From an uncultured Lachnospiraceae bacterium (GTDB lineage: Bacteria; Bacillota; Clostridia; Lachnospirales; Lachnospiraceae): a stretch of 55,379 bases of DNA. A program made the position numbers and the translations under genes. Location of the stretch: the NCBI GenBank assembly GCA_902789735.1, contig CADAOZ010000017.1, positions 1 to 55,379 of the forward strand, written 5' to 3'. Under the pieces are notes generated by a model. It saw nothing but the letters and a program-made list of their open reading frames with translations, did not search any database and was not told the origin of the DNA. Shown here one piece after another: positions 35,099-43,707 of this stretch (the first letter of the stretch is position 1; each line of letters starts with the position of its first letter).

Positions 35099-36039
35099 TT
35101 GCTTTTACTCTCCATCCATTCCAGAATATCCCTGTCCACCACCTCATGATCCAGCTCATTCAACAGCTCGTGACGGTAACCGGGATAGAGCTTGCATCTG
35201 ACGTCTGTCAGACCGTTCTCAAGATATTTCTGATAAACCTTTTCTACGCCTTTTCCATAGGCGCCTACCGGATCTTCGGTCCCCGAAACAATGAACAGGG
35301 GCATATCATAGGGGATCATACGGATATTGGCAGCTTTCTGGGCCGCTTCAATACCCCGGAACATATGATAATACCCGTTCACGGTGAACGTGAAATGCGT
35401 CCATGGATGGGCCCGGTAAGCGTCCACAATCGCCTCGTCTCTGGTCAGCCAGTCGCTGTCTGTTCTGGGATTCCGGATCCTGGCGTTATTATTTCCCAGC
35501 GCCATCGCGTAGATCAGTTTGCTGTGATAAAAAGCGCCCTTCTGTTTCATGACCGCCCGGCAGAGGGCTATGCCAAAGGACAGGACCGCTCCCGGCTGAT
35601 AGCCGGTCCCCATAATAATGGCGCCTGTCAGGTCATTGCCGAACCGGGTAATGTACTGCCTGCAGAGGAAAGACCCCATGCTGTGGCCCAGAATAAAATA
35701 GGGCACCCGGGGATATTTTTTCTTCGTATGCTTATGCAGCTTGCGGATATCCATAATGACATTGCGGTTGCCGTCCGGTTCGCCAAAATACCCGTAATCT
35801 TTTTCCGAAATAACGGACGCTCCGTGTCCCAGATGGTCATTGCCGACCACATACCAGCCGTGGCTGGCCATAAATCTGGCAAAGCGGTCATAACGTCCTA
35901 TATATTCGACCATCCCATGAATCAGCTGTAGAACACCTCTGACCTCTCCTTCCGGCACCCATTCAATCGCGTGGATCCTTGTATGTCCATCCGTTGATCT
36001 GTAAGTAAAATTCCGTTTCACCACGATTCTCCCTTCCAT
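35095..36039 (-). CDS. Alpha/beta hydrolase, monoacylglycerol lipase type
   Basis: 314 aa from ATG at 36039 (GGAGG 5 bases upstream; GTG at 36021 is an alternative). Serine hydrolase of the lysophospholipase/Hydrolase_4 family: HG oxyanion (LIHGMVEY), nucleophile elbow GHSMGS (Ser about 121), Asp in GTEDPVG and the C-terminal His in YPGYRHELLNE. Cytoplasmic or membrane-associated, no signal peptide. Coupled to the CmpB-like membrane protein, so the two may act together on lipid substrates. Second lipid hydrolase of the window after the patatin. Confidence 0.92.
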   Translation of the reverse strand: MEGRIVVKRNFTYRSTDGHTRIHAIEWVPEGEVRGVLQLIHGMVEYIGRYDRFARFMASHGWYVVGNDHLGHGASVISEKDYGYFGEPDGNRNVIMDIRKLHKHTKKKYPRVPYFILGHSMGSFLCRQYITRFGNDLTGAIIMGTGYQPGAVLSFGIALCRAVMKQKGAFYHSKLIYAMALGNNNARIRNPRTDSDWLTRDEAIVDAYRAHPWTHFTFTVNGYYHMFRGIEAAQKAANIRMIPYDMPLFIVSGTEDPVGAYGKGVEKVYQKYLENGLTDVRCKLYPGYRHELLNELDHEVVDRDILEWMESKSN

Positions 36040-36346
36040 GCCCGCCTCCGCGGGACCATCTGTATCATCAGGCCGACGGCCGTTCTTATCTTTGTTTAGG
36101 ATACCACACTTTCCCGTTTTTTTGTGTATACAATAGAGACGCACCGTTTCCCGATGGAGCAAAAATCAGAAATCCGCCGCGAAACCGCGAATACGCCTTG
36201 ACGCCAGCCCCTTAACGTGTTATATAACATATAGAACACTAATAGAATCGGTCAGCGGGCTGCCTGCTTTTTATGCGCCGCCTCTTCACGTTCCGGCAGA
36301 AGGCAGACGGACCGGCGGATCATGGTTCTGAGAAAGGAGGATCACT
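36040..36346. other. Divergent promoter region of hydrolase and DnaJ-family genes
   Basis: 307 bases. Around 36218-36242 lies an AT-rich stretch with a TTATATAA palindrome, a plausible promoter zone. The CIRCE heat-shock operator (TTAGCACTC with inverted copy) was looked for and is absent. Confidence 0.45.
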
Positions 36347-37315
36347 ATGCCCACAAATAAAAGAGATTATTACGCAGTGCTCGGCCTGCGTAAGGGTGCC
36401 GATCCCGCGGAAATCAAGAAAGCCTACCGGAAACTGGCGCGAAAATACCATCCGGATTCAAATAAGAACAACCCTCAGGCAGAAGAAAGATTTAAAGAAG
36501 TGACGGAAGCCTACGATGTCCTGAGCGATGAAAAGAAACGGAAACTGTATGACAAGTATGGTTTTAAAGCCTATAACGAAGGGACCGGCAGCTGGGAAGA
36601 GCCCATGCCTGATTTTGGCAGCTTTGGCGGCGGCAGGACCGGCAGCGGCAGCTACCATTTTACCGGCGGCAGTATGGATGATATCCTGCGTGACTTCGGC
36701 TTCGGCGGTTTTGGCAGCTTCGGCGGCGGCTTCGGCGGCCAGACCGGACGCGGCAGCGGAGGTTTCGGAAGTTTCAACAGCGGCAGATCCGCACCGCCCA
36801 GGCGGGACACATCCGTCAAAATAACTGTAAGCTTCGATGACGCGGTTCATGGCGCGGACCGTACACTTCGCTTCAAAGACAGCAGCGGCAGGGAACAGTC
36901 TCTGAATGTGCATATCCCGGCCGGGATTGAAACCGGCAAAAAAATCCGTCTGCAGGGTAAGGGAGAGACCGGTCCGGATGGAAGGCCCGGAGATCTGTAT
37001 CTGGAGGTCACGGTCGCAGCCAAAGAAGGCTGGGAAAGAAAAGGAAATGATGTCTACACGACCGTCCAGATTCCCTTTACGACGGCGGCATTGGGCGGCG
37101 AAGCAGTGGTCTCGACCCTGTACGGTGATGTCCGCTGCCGGATCCGGCCCGGCACCCAGTCCGGTTCCAGGATACGGCTGCAGGGCAAGGGCGTTGTATC
37201 CATGAAGAATGCTTCCGTGAAGGGAGACCAGTATATAACTGTCCAGATCCAGGTCCCCCGGACCCTTACTCCCGAAGCCAAAAAGAAGCTGGAGGAGCTG
37301 GCTCCGCTCCTATAA
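36347..37315 (+). CDS. DnaJ-family co-chaperone, type II (CbpA/DnaJ-like)
   Basis: 322 aa. J-domain (about 5-72; HPD in KYHPDSNKN) stimulates DnaK ATPase, then a Gly/Phe-rich linker (about 90-160) and the two-part C-terminal substrate-binding domain. There is no zinc-finger region (no CxxCxGxG repeats), so this is type II (CbpA/Hsp40 B) rather than DnaJ proper. GGAGG 6 bases before ATG. No dnaK or grpE nearby; ends at a strong terminator. Confidence 0.93.
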   Translation: MPTNKRDYYAVLGLRKGADPAEIKKAYRKLARKYHPDSNKNNPQAEERFKEVTEAYDVLSDEKKRKLYDKYGFKAYNEGTGSWEEPMPDFGSFGGGRTGSGSYHFTGGSMDDILRDFGFGGFGSFGGGFGGQTGRGSGGFGSFNSGRSAPPRRDTSVKITVSFDDAVHGADRTLRFKDSSGREQSLNVHIPAGIETGKKIRLQGKGETGPDGRPGDLYLEVTVAAKEGWERKGNDVYTTVQIPFTTAALGGEAVVSTLYGDVRCRIRPGTQSGSRIRLQGKGVVSMKNASVKGDQYITVQIQVPRTLTPEAKKKLEELAPLL

Positions 37316-37336
37316 CAGATCTCCCTGTGCACAGGG

Positions 37337-37385
37337 ACGCCGGCAATGGAAAGCAGTTTCACTGCTCCATTGCCGGCGTTTTTTA
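37337..37385 (+). terminator. Terminator after the DnaJ-family gene
   Basis: Perfect 14 bp stem (37337-37350 with 37366-37379) with a further inner GCAGT/ACTGC pairing, then a TTTTTT tail. Confidence 0.93.
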
Positions 37386-37443
37386 CTGACGGATCGTCAG
37401 CGGCCGCTGCGCCGCTGTCATCCGGATCTCCCGTTCCTGCCGC

Positions 37444-39651
37444 TTATTCACAGGTCACATAGAGATTCAGAATCTCATCCGGATCACCCGAATCATCACT
37501 GCCATAATAGGCCCGCAGCTGTACCAGACGAGTCCCTTCAAAAGACCCGTTCATGGAGATCGTCAGCTTGACCGGTTCTCCCTCATACCACGCTCCGAAA
37601 AGTGTATCTATATTGGTATTTCCATAAGAAGAAACATAATTGCATTCCGAAGAGACCCGCAGTGTGATCACTGCCGTATCTCCTTCGCTGATGGTCACAT
37701 GCGTCTTGTCCGCCGACAGAAGATTTCCGTCGCTGGATACGATCCCTGTACTGGTATAGCAGTACACGGAGGCGCCCCTCTCCAGGGAAGTGCCCGGGTC
37801 TGTCATCTGGGCACAGATCAGTCCGGCGGGCTGGTCACTGTAGATCTCGCCTGCGTCCACAATATAGAGCTCATCAGCAGCTGCCAGTTCTTCAGCTTCC
37901 TCCCTGGTCAACCCTGTAAAATCCGGTACAGACGCGTATTTGCTTCCCTTACTGATATATACAGTGATGGTATCTCCCGGCGTAACAATGCTTCCCGCTT
38001 CCGGATCTGTATAAAGAACTTTCCCCTGCGGAATCTCTTCACTGTACTCATATTCCGTGCTGACTGTAAAACCATCTCCTTCCAGCCAGCCAACAGCGTC
38101 CTCTTCGGCAGCGCCGGCATAATCACTCAGTTCGAGGACCTGCGGCCCCTTGCTGAGAACGACCATTACTTCTCCATTCCTGGGCAGCCTTGATCCTGCT
38201 TTCGTCTGCGAAATGACTGTGTCGTCGGGAACTGTATCTGAAAATTCCTCTTCACCGACGACCATAACAAGGCCCCGGCTTTCAATGACGCCCAGCGCCT
38301 GGTTGTAAGACATGCCTACAACATCCGGAACCGGTACGGTCAGAATAAAAAAGGCGGCCATACCGGCAGCGAGAAGCAAAAGCAGCACCAGCGGGATCCA
38401 TATCCTGCTTTTCTTCTTTCCGCCCTTCCTGTTTCCTGTCTCTTTTCCGGTTTTTTTCTTTCCGTCCATGCTGTCAGATCCGGTCCGGTCTGCCTTTCCC
38501 CGCATGGTCTCCAGTTCTTCTGTTCCGGTATTTCCCGGATCTGCCTTTCCACCGGGCGTGTCTTTCTTCTTTCCCTGCGGTTCACCACCTGCGGAATGCC
38601 CGGCAGCGGCAGTTTTATACGCGCGCATTCTCTGTTCCGTGCCGCACCATGGACAGGATACATTTTCTGCCGGATAAATATGTCTGGGATTTTTCCGGCA
38701 CTGGGCCAGCTGGCCTCCCATCTCCTCCAGCGCATCATACCATTCCCCGATTCCGGGCCGCACTTCCGGCCTGTCACTGCCTTCTATGAAACAGCGGTAG
38801 AACAGCTGGCGGATCTTCCTGGGCAGCATCCGGTAATCAGGTACATTCTCGGGCCTTCCGAATGCCGCATTCTCCTCCAGGATATAGGAGACACCGGCCC
38901 GGATATTTTCATCCGGCAGCGGCACATGCACCGGCCTGACTCCCGCGCCGGATCCTTTGCCGGTACAGCTGAAGGGATGGCATCCCATCAGCAGCTGAAA
39001 CAGATTGACGCCCAGCGCAAACAGATCCGTTTCCTGTGTATAGACCGGCAGCGGCAAATCTGCGACTGTATTGGTTCCGGAAAGTCTCCGCAGGATTTCC
39101 GGAGCTATATAGCCGGAAGCACTTTCCTTACAGGGATAGATCCTGCCGCTGGCAGAATCCCTGAGCTGGAAAAAGTCCGTGCCGGACAGCATGACCATCC
39201 CTGTCCCCGAATCCACCATAATATCTGCCGGCGTCAGGCAGCCTGCCAGATGTCCTGCCCGATGAAGACGGTTCAAAGCAGTGCAAAGATTCTGGCCCAT
39301 CAGGATCCTGCTGTTCAGCGGATAAACATGCTCCCGGTCCGCCAGAATACTTTCGGCGCCCAGGTACCTTTGCGGATTGCGCGTAATATAGCCGACAGGC
39401 CTCCCGTTCTGATAAAGGATCGTTTCCGGCCAGGCGGTCTGGGCGGACAAATCTGCTTTCCGGGGATCTTTCGCCATGATGCGGATCCTGTCCAGACGTT
39501 CCTGTGTCCTGCGTTCCGGAGGCAGGATCCTGGCCGCCAGAAAGCTGTCTTCCGCAATGACATACAGTCCCTCTCCCGCGTTTTTCACAGATATTTCAGC
39601 GCCGGCTGTATATTTTTTTCCATCACTTCCTGTATATACGATTCCAGTCAT
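37444..39651 (-). CDS. PASTA-domain pseudokinase, membrane protein
   Basis: 735 aa. The N-terminal kinase-like domain (about 30-330) follows the pattern of kinases with a TAWPETILYQNGRPVGY insert seen in VWA/kinase signalling clusters, but key residues are lost: the catalytic loop reads AGCLTPADIM instead of HRDLKPxNI and the ATP-lysine strand reads LAARIL. A CPWCGTE knuckle, basic linker, one membrane helix (about 415-438), three extracellular PASTA repeats (about 440-640, with VPDVVGM and VPDFTGL starts) and a C-terminal beta domain follow. PASTA modules bind muropeptides or lipid II. It is thus probably a wall-sensing scaffold rather than an active kinase. No PP2C neighbour. Confidence 0.85.
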   Translation of the reverse strand: MTGIVYTGSDGKKYTAGAEISVKNAGEGLYVIAEDSFLAARILPPERRTQERLDRIRIMAKDPRKADLSAQTAWPETILYQNGRPVGYITRNPQRYLGAESILADREHVYPLNSRILMGQNLCTALNRLHRAGHLAGCLTPADIMVDSGTGMVMLSGTDFFQLRDSASGRIYPCKESASGYIAPEILRRLSGTNTVADLPLPVYTQETDLFALGVNLFQLLMGCHPFSCTGKGSGAGVRPVHVPLPDENIRAGVSYILEENAAFGRPENVPDYRMLPRKIRQLFYRCFIEGSDRPEVRPGIGEWYDALEEMGGQLAQCRKNPRHIYPAENVSCPWCGTEQRMRAYKTAAAGHSAGGEPQGKKKDTPGGKADPGNTGTEELETMRGKADRTGSDSMDGKKKTGKETGNRKGGKKKSRIWIPLVLLLLLAAGMAAFFILTVPVPDVVGMSYNQALGVIESRGLVMVVGEEEFSDTVPDDTVISQTKAGSRLPRNGEVMVVLSKGPQVLELSDYAGAAEEDAVGWLEGDGFTVSTEYEYSEEIPQGKVLYTDPEAGSIVTPGDTITVYISKGSKYASVPDFTGLTREEAEELAAADELYIVDAGEIYSDQPAGLICAQMTDPGTSLERGASVYCYTSTGIVSSDGNLLSADKTHVTISEGDTAVITLRVSSECNYVSSYGNTNIDTLFGAWYEGEPVKLTISMNGSFEGTRLVQLRAYYGSDDSGDPDEILNLYVTCE

Positions 39652-40026
39652 AATATCCTCTCAAAAGTATTTACGGCAGCCCGGCCGTGAGCAGCTACAA
39701 TACCATACCTGTTTCTATTATAGATAAACATTTGAGAAATTGTCTACCGACATGTCCACTGACATGTCCACCGGTATGTCTGCCGATATCTCCACCAACG
39801 AGTCTGCCGGGCATATCTTCTGACAGATCTGCCGGCCTGCCGGAACATTCATTCCTGTCCTTCCCGGATGTTAGCATTGGCAAACAAGCCCGGAAGATTA
39901 TACAATCGTCATATCAGTAATGGTTATGGATTTTAAAGTCCATGACCATCCTATCCATAATTATAAACCATGTGACCATTGCATTTTTTAACGGTTACAA
40001 TCACGCCTGAACGGAGGAAATACACT
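39652..40026. promoter_or_regulatory. Divergent region of the pseudokinase and rubrerythrin genes
   Basis: 375 bases. It holds a degenerate 12 bp tandem repeat (39744-39820) and an 11 bp inverted repeat (39920-39930 with 39939-39949, one mismatch, 8-base spacer) about 80 bases before the rubrerythrin start, followed by ATAATTATAA at 39956-39965, loosely like half a PerR box. Candidate operator; regulator not determined. Confidence 0.45.
39742..39820 (+). repeat. Degenerate 12 bp tandem repeat
   Basis: About six units of the form ATGTCCACCGAC (variants at two to five positions) in a non-coding stretch. Each repeat would encode Met-Ser-Thr-Asp if read in one frame, but the frame lacks an RBS and ends soon after. 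Confidence 0.6.
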
Positions 40027-40566
40027 ATGGCAAACAAATATGCAGGTACCAAAACCGAAAAGAACCTCTGGGAAGCATTCGCGGGCGAGTCTCAGGCCCG
40101 GAATAAGTATACCTATTTTGCTTCCGTAGCCAAGAAAAACGGCTATGAGCAGATTTCAGCTCTTTTCCTGAAAACAGCTGACAACGAAAAAGAGCACGCA
40201 AAGATGTGGTTCAAGGAACTGGGCGAGCTGGGTACTACAGAAGAGAACCTGCTGCACGCGGCAGAAGGTGAGAACTTCGAGTGGACCGACATGTACGAGC
40301 GTATGGCACGCGAGGCGGAGGAAGAAGGATTCCCCGAGCTGGCAGAGAAGTTCCGCGGCGTTGCAGCCATCGAAAAGCATCATGAAGAAAGATATCGCAA
40401 GCTTCTGCAGAACTGCCAGGAGAAGAAAGTCTTCGAAAAGAGCGGTGTTACCATCTGGGAATGCCGCAACTGCGGTCATATCGTGATCGGCGAGAAGGCT
40501 CCGGAAGTATGCCCTGTCTGTGCGCATCCCCAGAGCTATTTCGAAGTACACGCAGAGAACTATTGA
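40027..40566 (+). CDS. Rubrerythrin
   Basis: 179 aa non-heme iron peroxidase that reduces hydrogen peroxide in anaerobes. N-terminal ferritin-like four-helix bundle with di-iron ligands ([22 protein letters not shown]) and a C-terminal rubredoxin-type domain with CRNCG and CPVCA. Start at 40027 with GGAGG 6 bases upstream; a longer open frame to 39979 has no RBS. Free-standing with its own terminator; likely peroxide-responsive. Confidence 0.97.
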   Translation: MANKYAGTKTEKNLWEAFAGESQARNKYTYFASVAKKNGYEQISALFLKTADNEKEHAKMWFKELGELGTTEENLLHAAEGENFEWTDMYERMAREAEEEGFPELAEKFRGVAAIEKHHEERYRKLLQNCQEKKVFEKSGVTIWECRNCGHIVIGEKAPEVCPVCAHPQSYFEVHAENY

Positions 40567-40626
40567 TCACGGAACCCGCGTCAGGCTTTTACGGAAAGCC
40601 GGGCCCGGGCTTAATCCGGAAATCAA

Positions 40627-40666
40627 ATACCGCCTGCCCGGTTCATCCGGCAGGCGGTATTTTTAC
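40627..40666 (+). terminator. Terminator after rubrerythrin
   Basis: 12 bp stem (40627-40638 with 40649-40660), then TTTTTACGCGTTTTTT. Confidence 0.92.
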
Positions 40667-40727
40667 GCGTTTTTTGATCTTTTTCCGGTCCGGGACCTGC
40701 CGTCCTCTCTTTCAGCAGACTTCCCGG

Positions 40728-41006
40728 TCACTCATCATAGCCGTCTGTCATCCTGACGATCGCACCGATGTTCCGGACGATCTCTCCTTCACCGGCAATG
40801 ACATCATCGATATGGGTCACAGCCGGCATATGGACTTCCTCTTCCTCCAGTTCCACCTGGATCCAGCTGCGCATTTCCTCAATGGCATCCCGGATGCACA
40901 GATCCAGATTGTCGCCCCTGGCGCTGCAGCCTTCCAGATCGATGAAATGACCTTCATAGGTCCCGTCAGGCATCTGTTTAAAAATAGCAGGATACGTAAA
41001 TGTCAT
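40728..41006 (-). CDS. HicB-like antitoxin-type protein (orphan)
   Basis: 92 aa with the HicB/UPF0150 fold: N-terminal FTYPAIFKQMPDGTYEGHF, a LEGCSARGDNLDLCI loop and a long helix IRDAIEEMRSWI, as in HicB antitoxins with a partial RNase-H-like fold. It lacks the C-terminal ribbon-helix-helix or HTH domain of full HicB, and no HicA toxin gene (small dsRBD-like protein) flanks it. GGAG 7 bases before ATG. It may be an orphan antitoxin or an independent small regulator. Confidence 0.8.
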   Translation of the reverse strand: MTFTYPAIFKQMPDGTYEGHFIDLEGCSARGDNLDLCIRDAIEEMRSWIQVELEEEEVHMPAVTHIDDVIAGEGEIVRNIGAIVRMTDGYDE

Positions 41007-41104
41007 GTTTCTTCTCCGTTCTTTCTCCTATCTGATTTATGTCTGCCTCAGACAGACAGATTATCTGATACCCTTCTCTGTTCTGCCGGTCTTCCCGCAA
41101 TTGC

Positions 41105-42385
41105 TTATTTGTCCGCGCGTTCCTGTGCGGCCCTGCTCTTCTTTCCGGCATTTTTTCCGCCTGAACCCTTACCTGTAACCGCAGCCTTCTCCGGATAAAA
41201 ACGTTCCGTATACTTGACAAGCATAGCTTCCTGATGTCTTTTCCGCAGCAGATCTCTGACGCCCCTGGAAATCAGGTCATAAATAACCGCAAACAGAGGA
41301 ACGCCGACGATCATGCCGACGAGTCCCCAGATACTGCCGAAGAACAGGATGGAAAACAGGATCCAGAAACTGGATATACCGACGGTCTCACCCAGGATTC
41401 TGGGTCCCAGTACATTACCGTCAATCTGCTGCAGTATGACAATAAATACCAGAAATACCAGGCATTTCCATGGACTTGATGTCAGGATCAGCAGTGCGGA
41501 CGGAATCATTCCCATGTAAGGTCCGAAAAAAGGAATGATGTTCGTCACGCCTACGATCACACTGACCAACAGGGCGTACGGCATACCTGTGAACGCCGTA
41601 AAAATAAAACATATAATGCCGACAATCGCGGAATCCAGAATCTTGCCATGGATAAAACCGCTGAACATACGGTCCGTAAAATGGATCTCATACTGGATCC
41701 ACTCTGCCGCTTTTTTAGGGAACATGGCATATACGATCATTTTCGCCTGCGCGCCGAATTTTTCCCAGCCAATCATAAGATAAACAGCCACAATCATTCC
41801 CAGACCGAAATTCTTCAGGATATCGAACAGGACACTGAAACTGTCCGTCACCCTTGTGATATAGGAGGTCAGATTGGGCAGGATGTCTCCTTTCAGCCAT
41901 GACTGCAGACGGTCCGTCAGCGTTTCCAGACCCTGTTCGAGCACTGCTACGATTTCCTTACCATATTCTGTCTGGGCGTAGCCTTCCAGCCACTCCTGGA
42001 ACTGGTTCACATAACTGTTCATGGAACGTACCAGCGTAGTAATACTGGAAGCCATTCCGGGAACAACGGCGACCATCAGCAGAGTGATGACGACCAGGAA
42101 GAACAACAGGGAAAGCAGTATGCTGACCAGCCGGATGATTGATGCAGCCTTCGGATTATCATTCCTGTTCAGCTTCTGAAGGTATTTCTCAAAAAACAGG
42201 CTGACGGGTTTCAGCAGATAGGCGATCACCGCACCGTAAATAAAAGGCATCAGAATGTGCAGGAAACCTCTCAGGCCTTTCCTGAGCGGCTCGATCCGGA
42301 AAAAGATCGTGCCTACAAAACATATAATGAACGTCGCGGCTGCTATGAAGCCCAGCCACTCCAGATATTTTTTTCGTTTTTCCAT
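41105..42385 (-). CDS. AI-2E family transporter (PerM/TqsA type)
   Basis: 426 aa with about eight membrane helices and the family pattern: N-terminal helices, a long periplasmic coiled section (TLVRSMNSYVNQFQEWLEGY), GVTNIIPFFGPYMGMIPS and WKCLVFLVFIVILQQIDGNVLGPRILG, and a basic C-terminus. Members export small molecules, in some cases AI-2, or act as Na+/H+ antiporters; substrate not deducible. Start 42385. Confidence 0.93.
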   Translation of the reverse strand: MEKRKKYLEWLGFIAAATFIICFVGTIFFRIEPLRKGLRGFLHILMPFIYGAVIAYLLKPVSLFFEKYLQKLNRNDNPKAASIIRLVSILLSLLFFLVVITLLMVAVVPGMASSITTLVRSMNSYVNQFQEWLEGYAQTEYGKEIVAVLEQGLETLTDRLQSWLKGDILPNLTSYITRVTDSFSVLFDILKNFGLGMIVAVYLMIGWEKFGAQAKMIVYAMFPKKAAEWIQYEIHFTDRMFSGFIHGKILDSAIVGIICFIFTAFTGMPYALLVSVIVGVTNIIPFFGPYMGMIPSALLILTSSPWKCLVFLVFIVILQQIDGNVLGPRILGETVGISSFWILFSILFFGSIWGLVGMIVGVPLFAVIYDLISRGVRDLLRKRHQEAMLVKYTERFYPEKAAVTGKGSGGKNAGKKSRAAQERADK

Positions 42386-42530
42386 ATTTGTCTGTCACTC
42401 CTTACGGCTGCGGCCTGTCCCCTTAGGGTGGTACGGCCTGCTTTCCGGGCGTCCTGCCTGATTCCGACAAAACCACACTACCCATTATGCGGCAGAAAAC
42501 AGCTTCAATCAAGTCAACATCCCTGTCTAA

Positions 42531-42569
42531 ATAAAAAAAACCGGAAATCCAGATCTCTGGACTTCCGGT
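42531..42569 (-). terminator. Terminator after tRNA-Gly
   Basis: Interrupted stem of about 12 pairs (42540-42552 with 42557-42569, one mismatch) followed by eight T on the minus strand, immediately after the tRNA 3' end. Confidence 0.92.
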
Positions 42570-42573
42570 CAAG

Positions 42574-42646
42574 AGCGATAGACGAGGCTCGAACTCGCGA
42601 CCTCCACCTTGGCAAGGTGGCGTACTACCAACTGTACTACTATCGC
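42574..42646 (-). tRNA. tRNA-Gly (anticodon GCC)
   Basis: Cloverleaf readable on the minus strand: acceptor GCGATAG/CTATCGC, D-arm with GTTGGTA, anticodon stem CCACC/GGTGG with loop TTGCCAA (GCC), T-arm GCGAG-TTCGAGC-CTCGT. Discriminator T, no encoded CCA. A terminator follows directly. Confidence 0.96.
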
Positions 42647-42810
42647 ATTTATACCTGCCTGCGCATTCCTGCAACAGACAAGTAATATACTATCCAAACC
42701 AGGGGTTTTTGTCAACCGCTATTTTTCTTTTCGCACAATATTTTTTCTGTTTTTATATTGTCTGACGATTTGCTCCCGCCTGCGAATCCGCCTTTTCCCC
42801 TGCCCCTGCT

Positions 42811-43365
42811 TTATTTTCCTTCTTTATACAGGCGTGTGCTGTAGGCCAGGATTCCGGCCGCAGTCTTGGCATCCTGAATCTGCCCGCTATAGATTTTTTC
42901 AAGCAGGGTATCCAGATCAAAAGCCTCAATCCGGATTTCTTCAGCCTCATCCAGATGCTGGCCGCCTATGGGAATCAGATCCTCTGCCAGATACACATCC
43001 GTAAATTCACTGCAATATGCCACCGCCGATCTCAGTTTCAGAAGGAGCGTGATCTTATCGCTTCTGTAGCCTGTCTCTTCCTCCAGCTCTCTGGCTGCCG
43101 TAACCGCCGTATCCTCCTGTATGCTGTCTCTTGCGCCTGCCGGAAGTTCCAGTGTCTCCCTGTCGATCGCGGGACGGTACTGATGGATCATCAGAATCCT
43201 GCCGTCCGGCAATACAGGTACAATGCAGGCACCGCCGCGTTTATGATCAATATAATCCCATTTCTCAATCCTGCCATCCGGCAGTTCCATTGTATCCCTG
43301 TAAAAATCAATCACTTTACCGGGCATGACCAGTTCTCTGCCCACTCTCTTAAGCTTATATTCCAT
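42811..43365 (-). CDS. NUDIX hydrolase (ADP-ribose pyrophosphatase type)
   Basis: 184 aa from ATG at 43365 (GGGG/AAGG upstream; the frame also opens upstream at 43395). NUDIX box AARELEEETGYR with preceding PAGARD, and the ELPAGA/VVPVLPDGRI context of ADP-ribose pyrophosphatase NudF. Hydrolyses ADP-ribose or similar nucleoside diphosphate sugars to AMP, a housekeeping function. The Gly before the box is shifted by one residue relative to the strict consensus. Monocistronic; tRNA-Gly lies just downstream. Confidence 0.93.
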   Translation of the reverse strand: MEYKLKRVGRELVMPGKVIDFYRDTMELPDGRIEKWDYIDHKRGGACIVPVLPDGRILMIHQYRPAIDRETLELPAGARDSIQEDTAVTAARELEEETGYRSDKITLLLKLRSAVAYCSEFTDVYLAEDLIPIGGQHLDEAEEIRIEAFDLDTLLEKIYSGQIQDAKTAAGILAYSTRLYKEGK

Positions 43366-43707
43366 CCTTATCCCCGGAGGATGTCCGTGCGGCATCCTGC
43401 TCCCTTTCTAATATCCTGGCAAACTGTGAACACTGTTCCCGGAAAGGAATCTCCACCGTTTTTTGAAGCCCCGTTCTATTTCCGGATATATTCCTTTTCT
43501 CCAGTATAGCATGATTCTCTGCTGTCGGAATCCCCGGATCTGCCGGTTTGGCGCAACAAATATTAAACAAGTCTGTAAAAAAATCGTAAAATATTCAGAA
43601 TTCAGGGTGACTTTTCTCCTCTGAATACTGTATACTGTCAGATTAGAGTTATTATAATTTGAAATCACAATTACATTTTCCAAAAGAAATACAGGAGGAA
43701 TGCAGTA
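43366..43707 (+). promoter_or_regulatory. Promoter region of the SH3b lipoprotein gene
   Basis: 342 bases between the divergent NUDIX and SH3b genes. A consensus -10 box TATAAT at 43653-43658 lies 50 bases before the TTG start; the -35 (GTATAC at about 43630) is weak. GGAGG at 43692-43696 precedes the TTG by about 11 bases. No gene supported. Confidence 0.6.

Noticed and set aside
36040..36346. CIRCE heat-shock operator before the DnaJ-family gene
   Set aside because: No TTAGCACTC/GAGTGCTAA pair is present.
39695..39883. 62-codon minus-strand frame over the 12 bp repeats
   Set aside because: Product is a translation of the repeat (Gly-His-Val pattern) and has no RBS.
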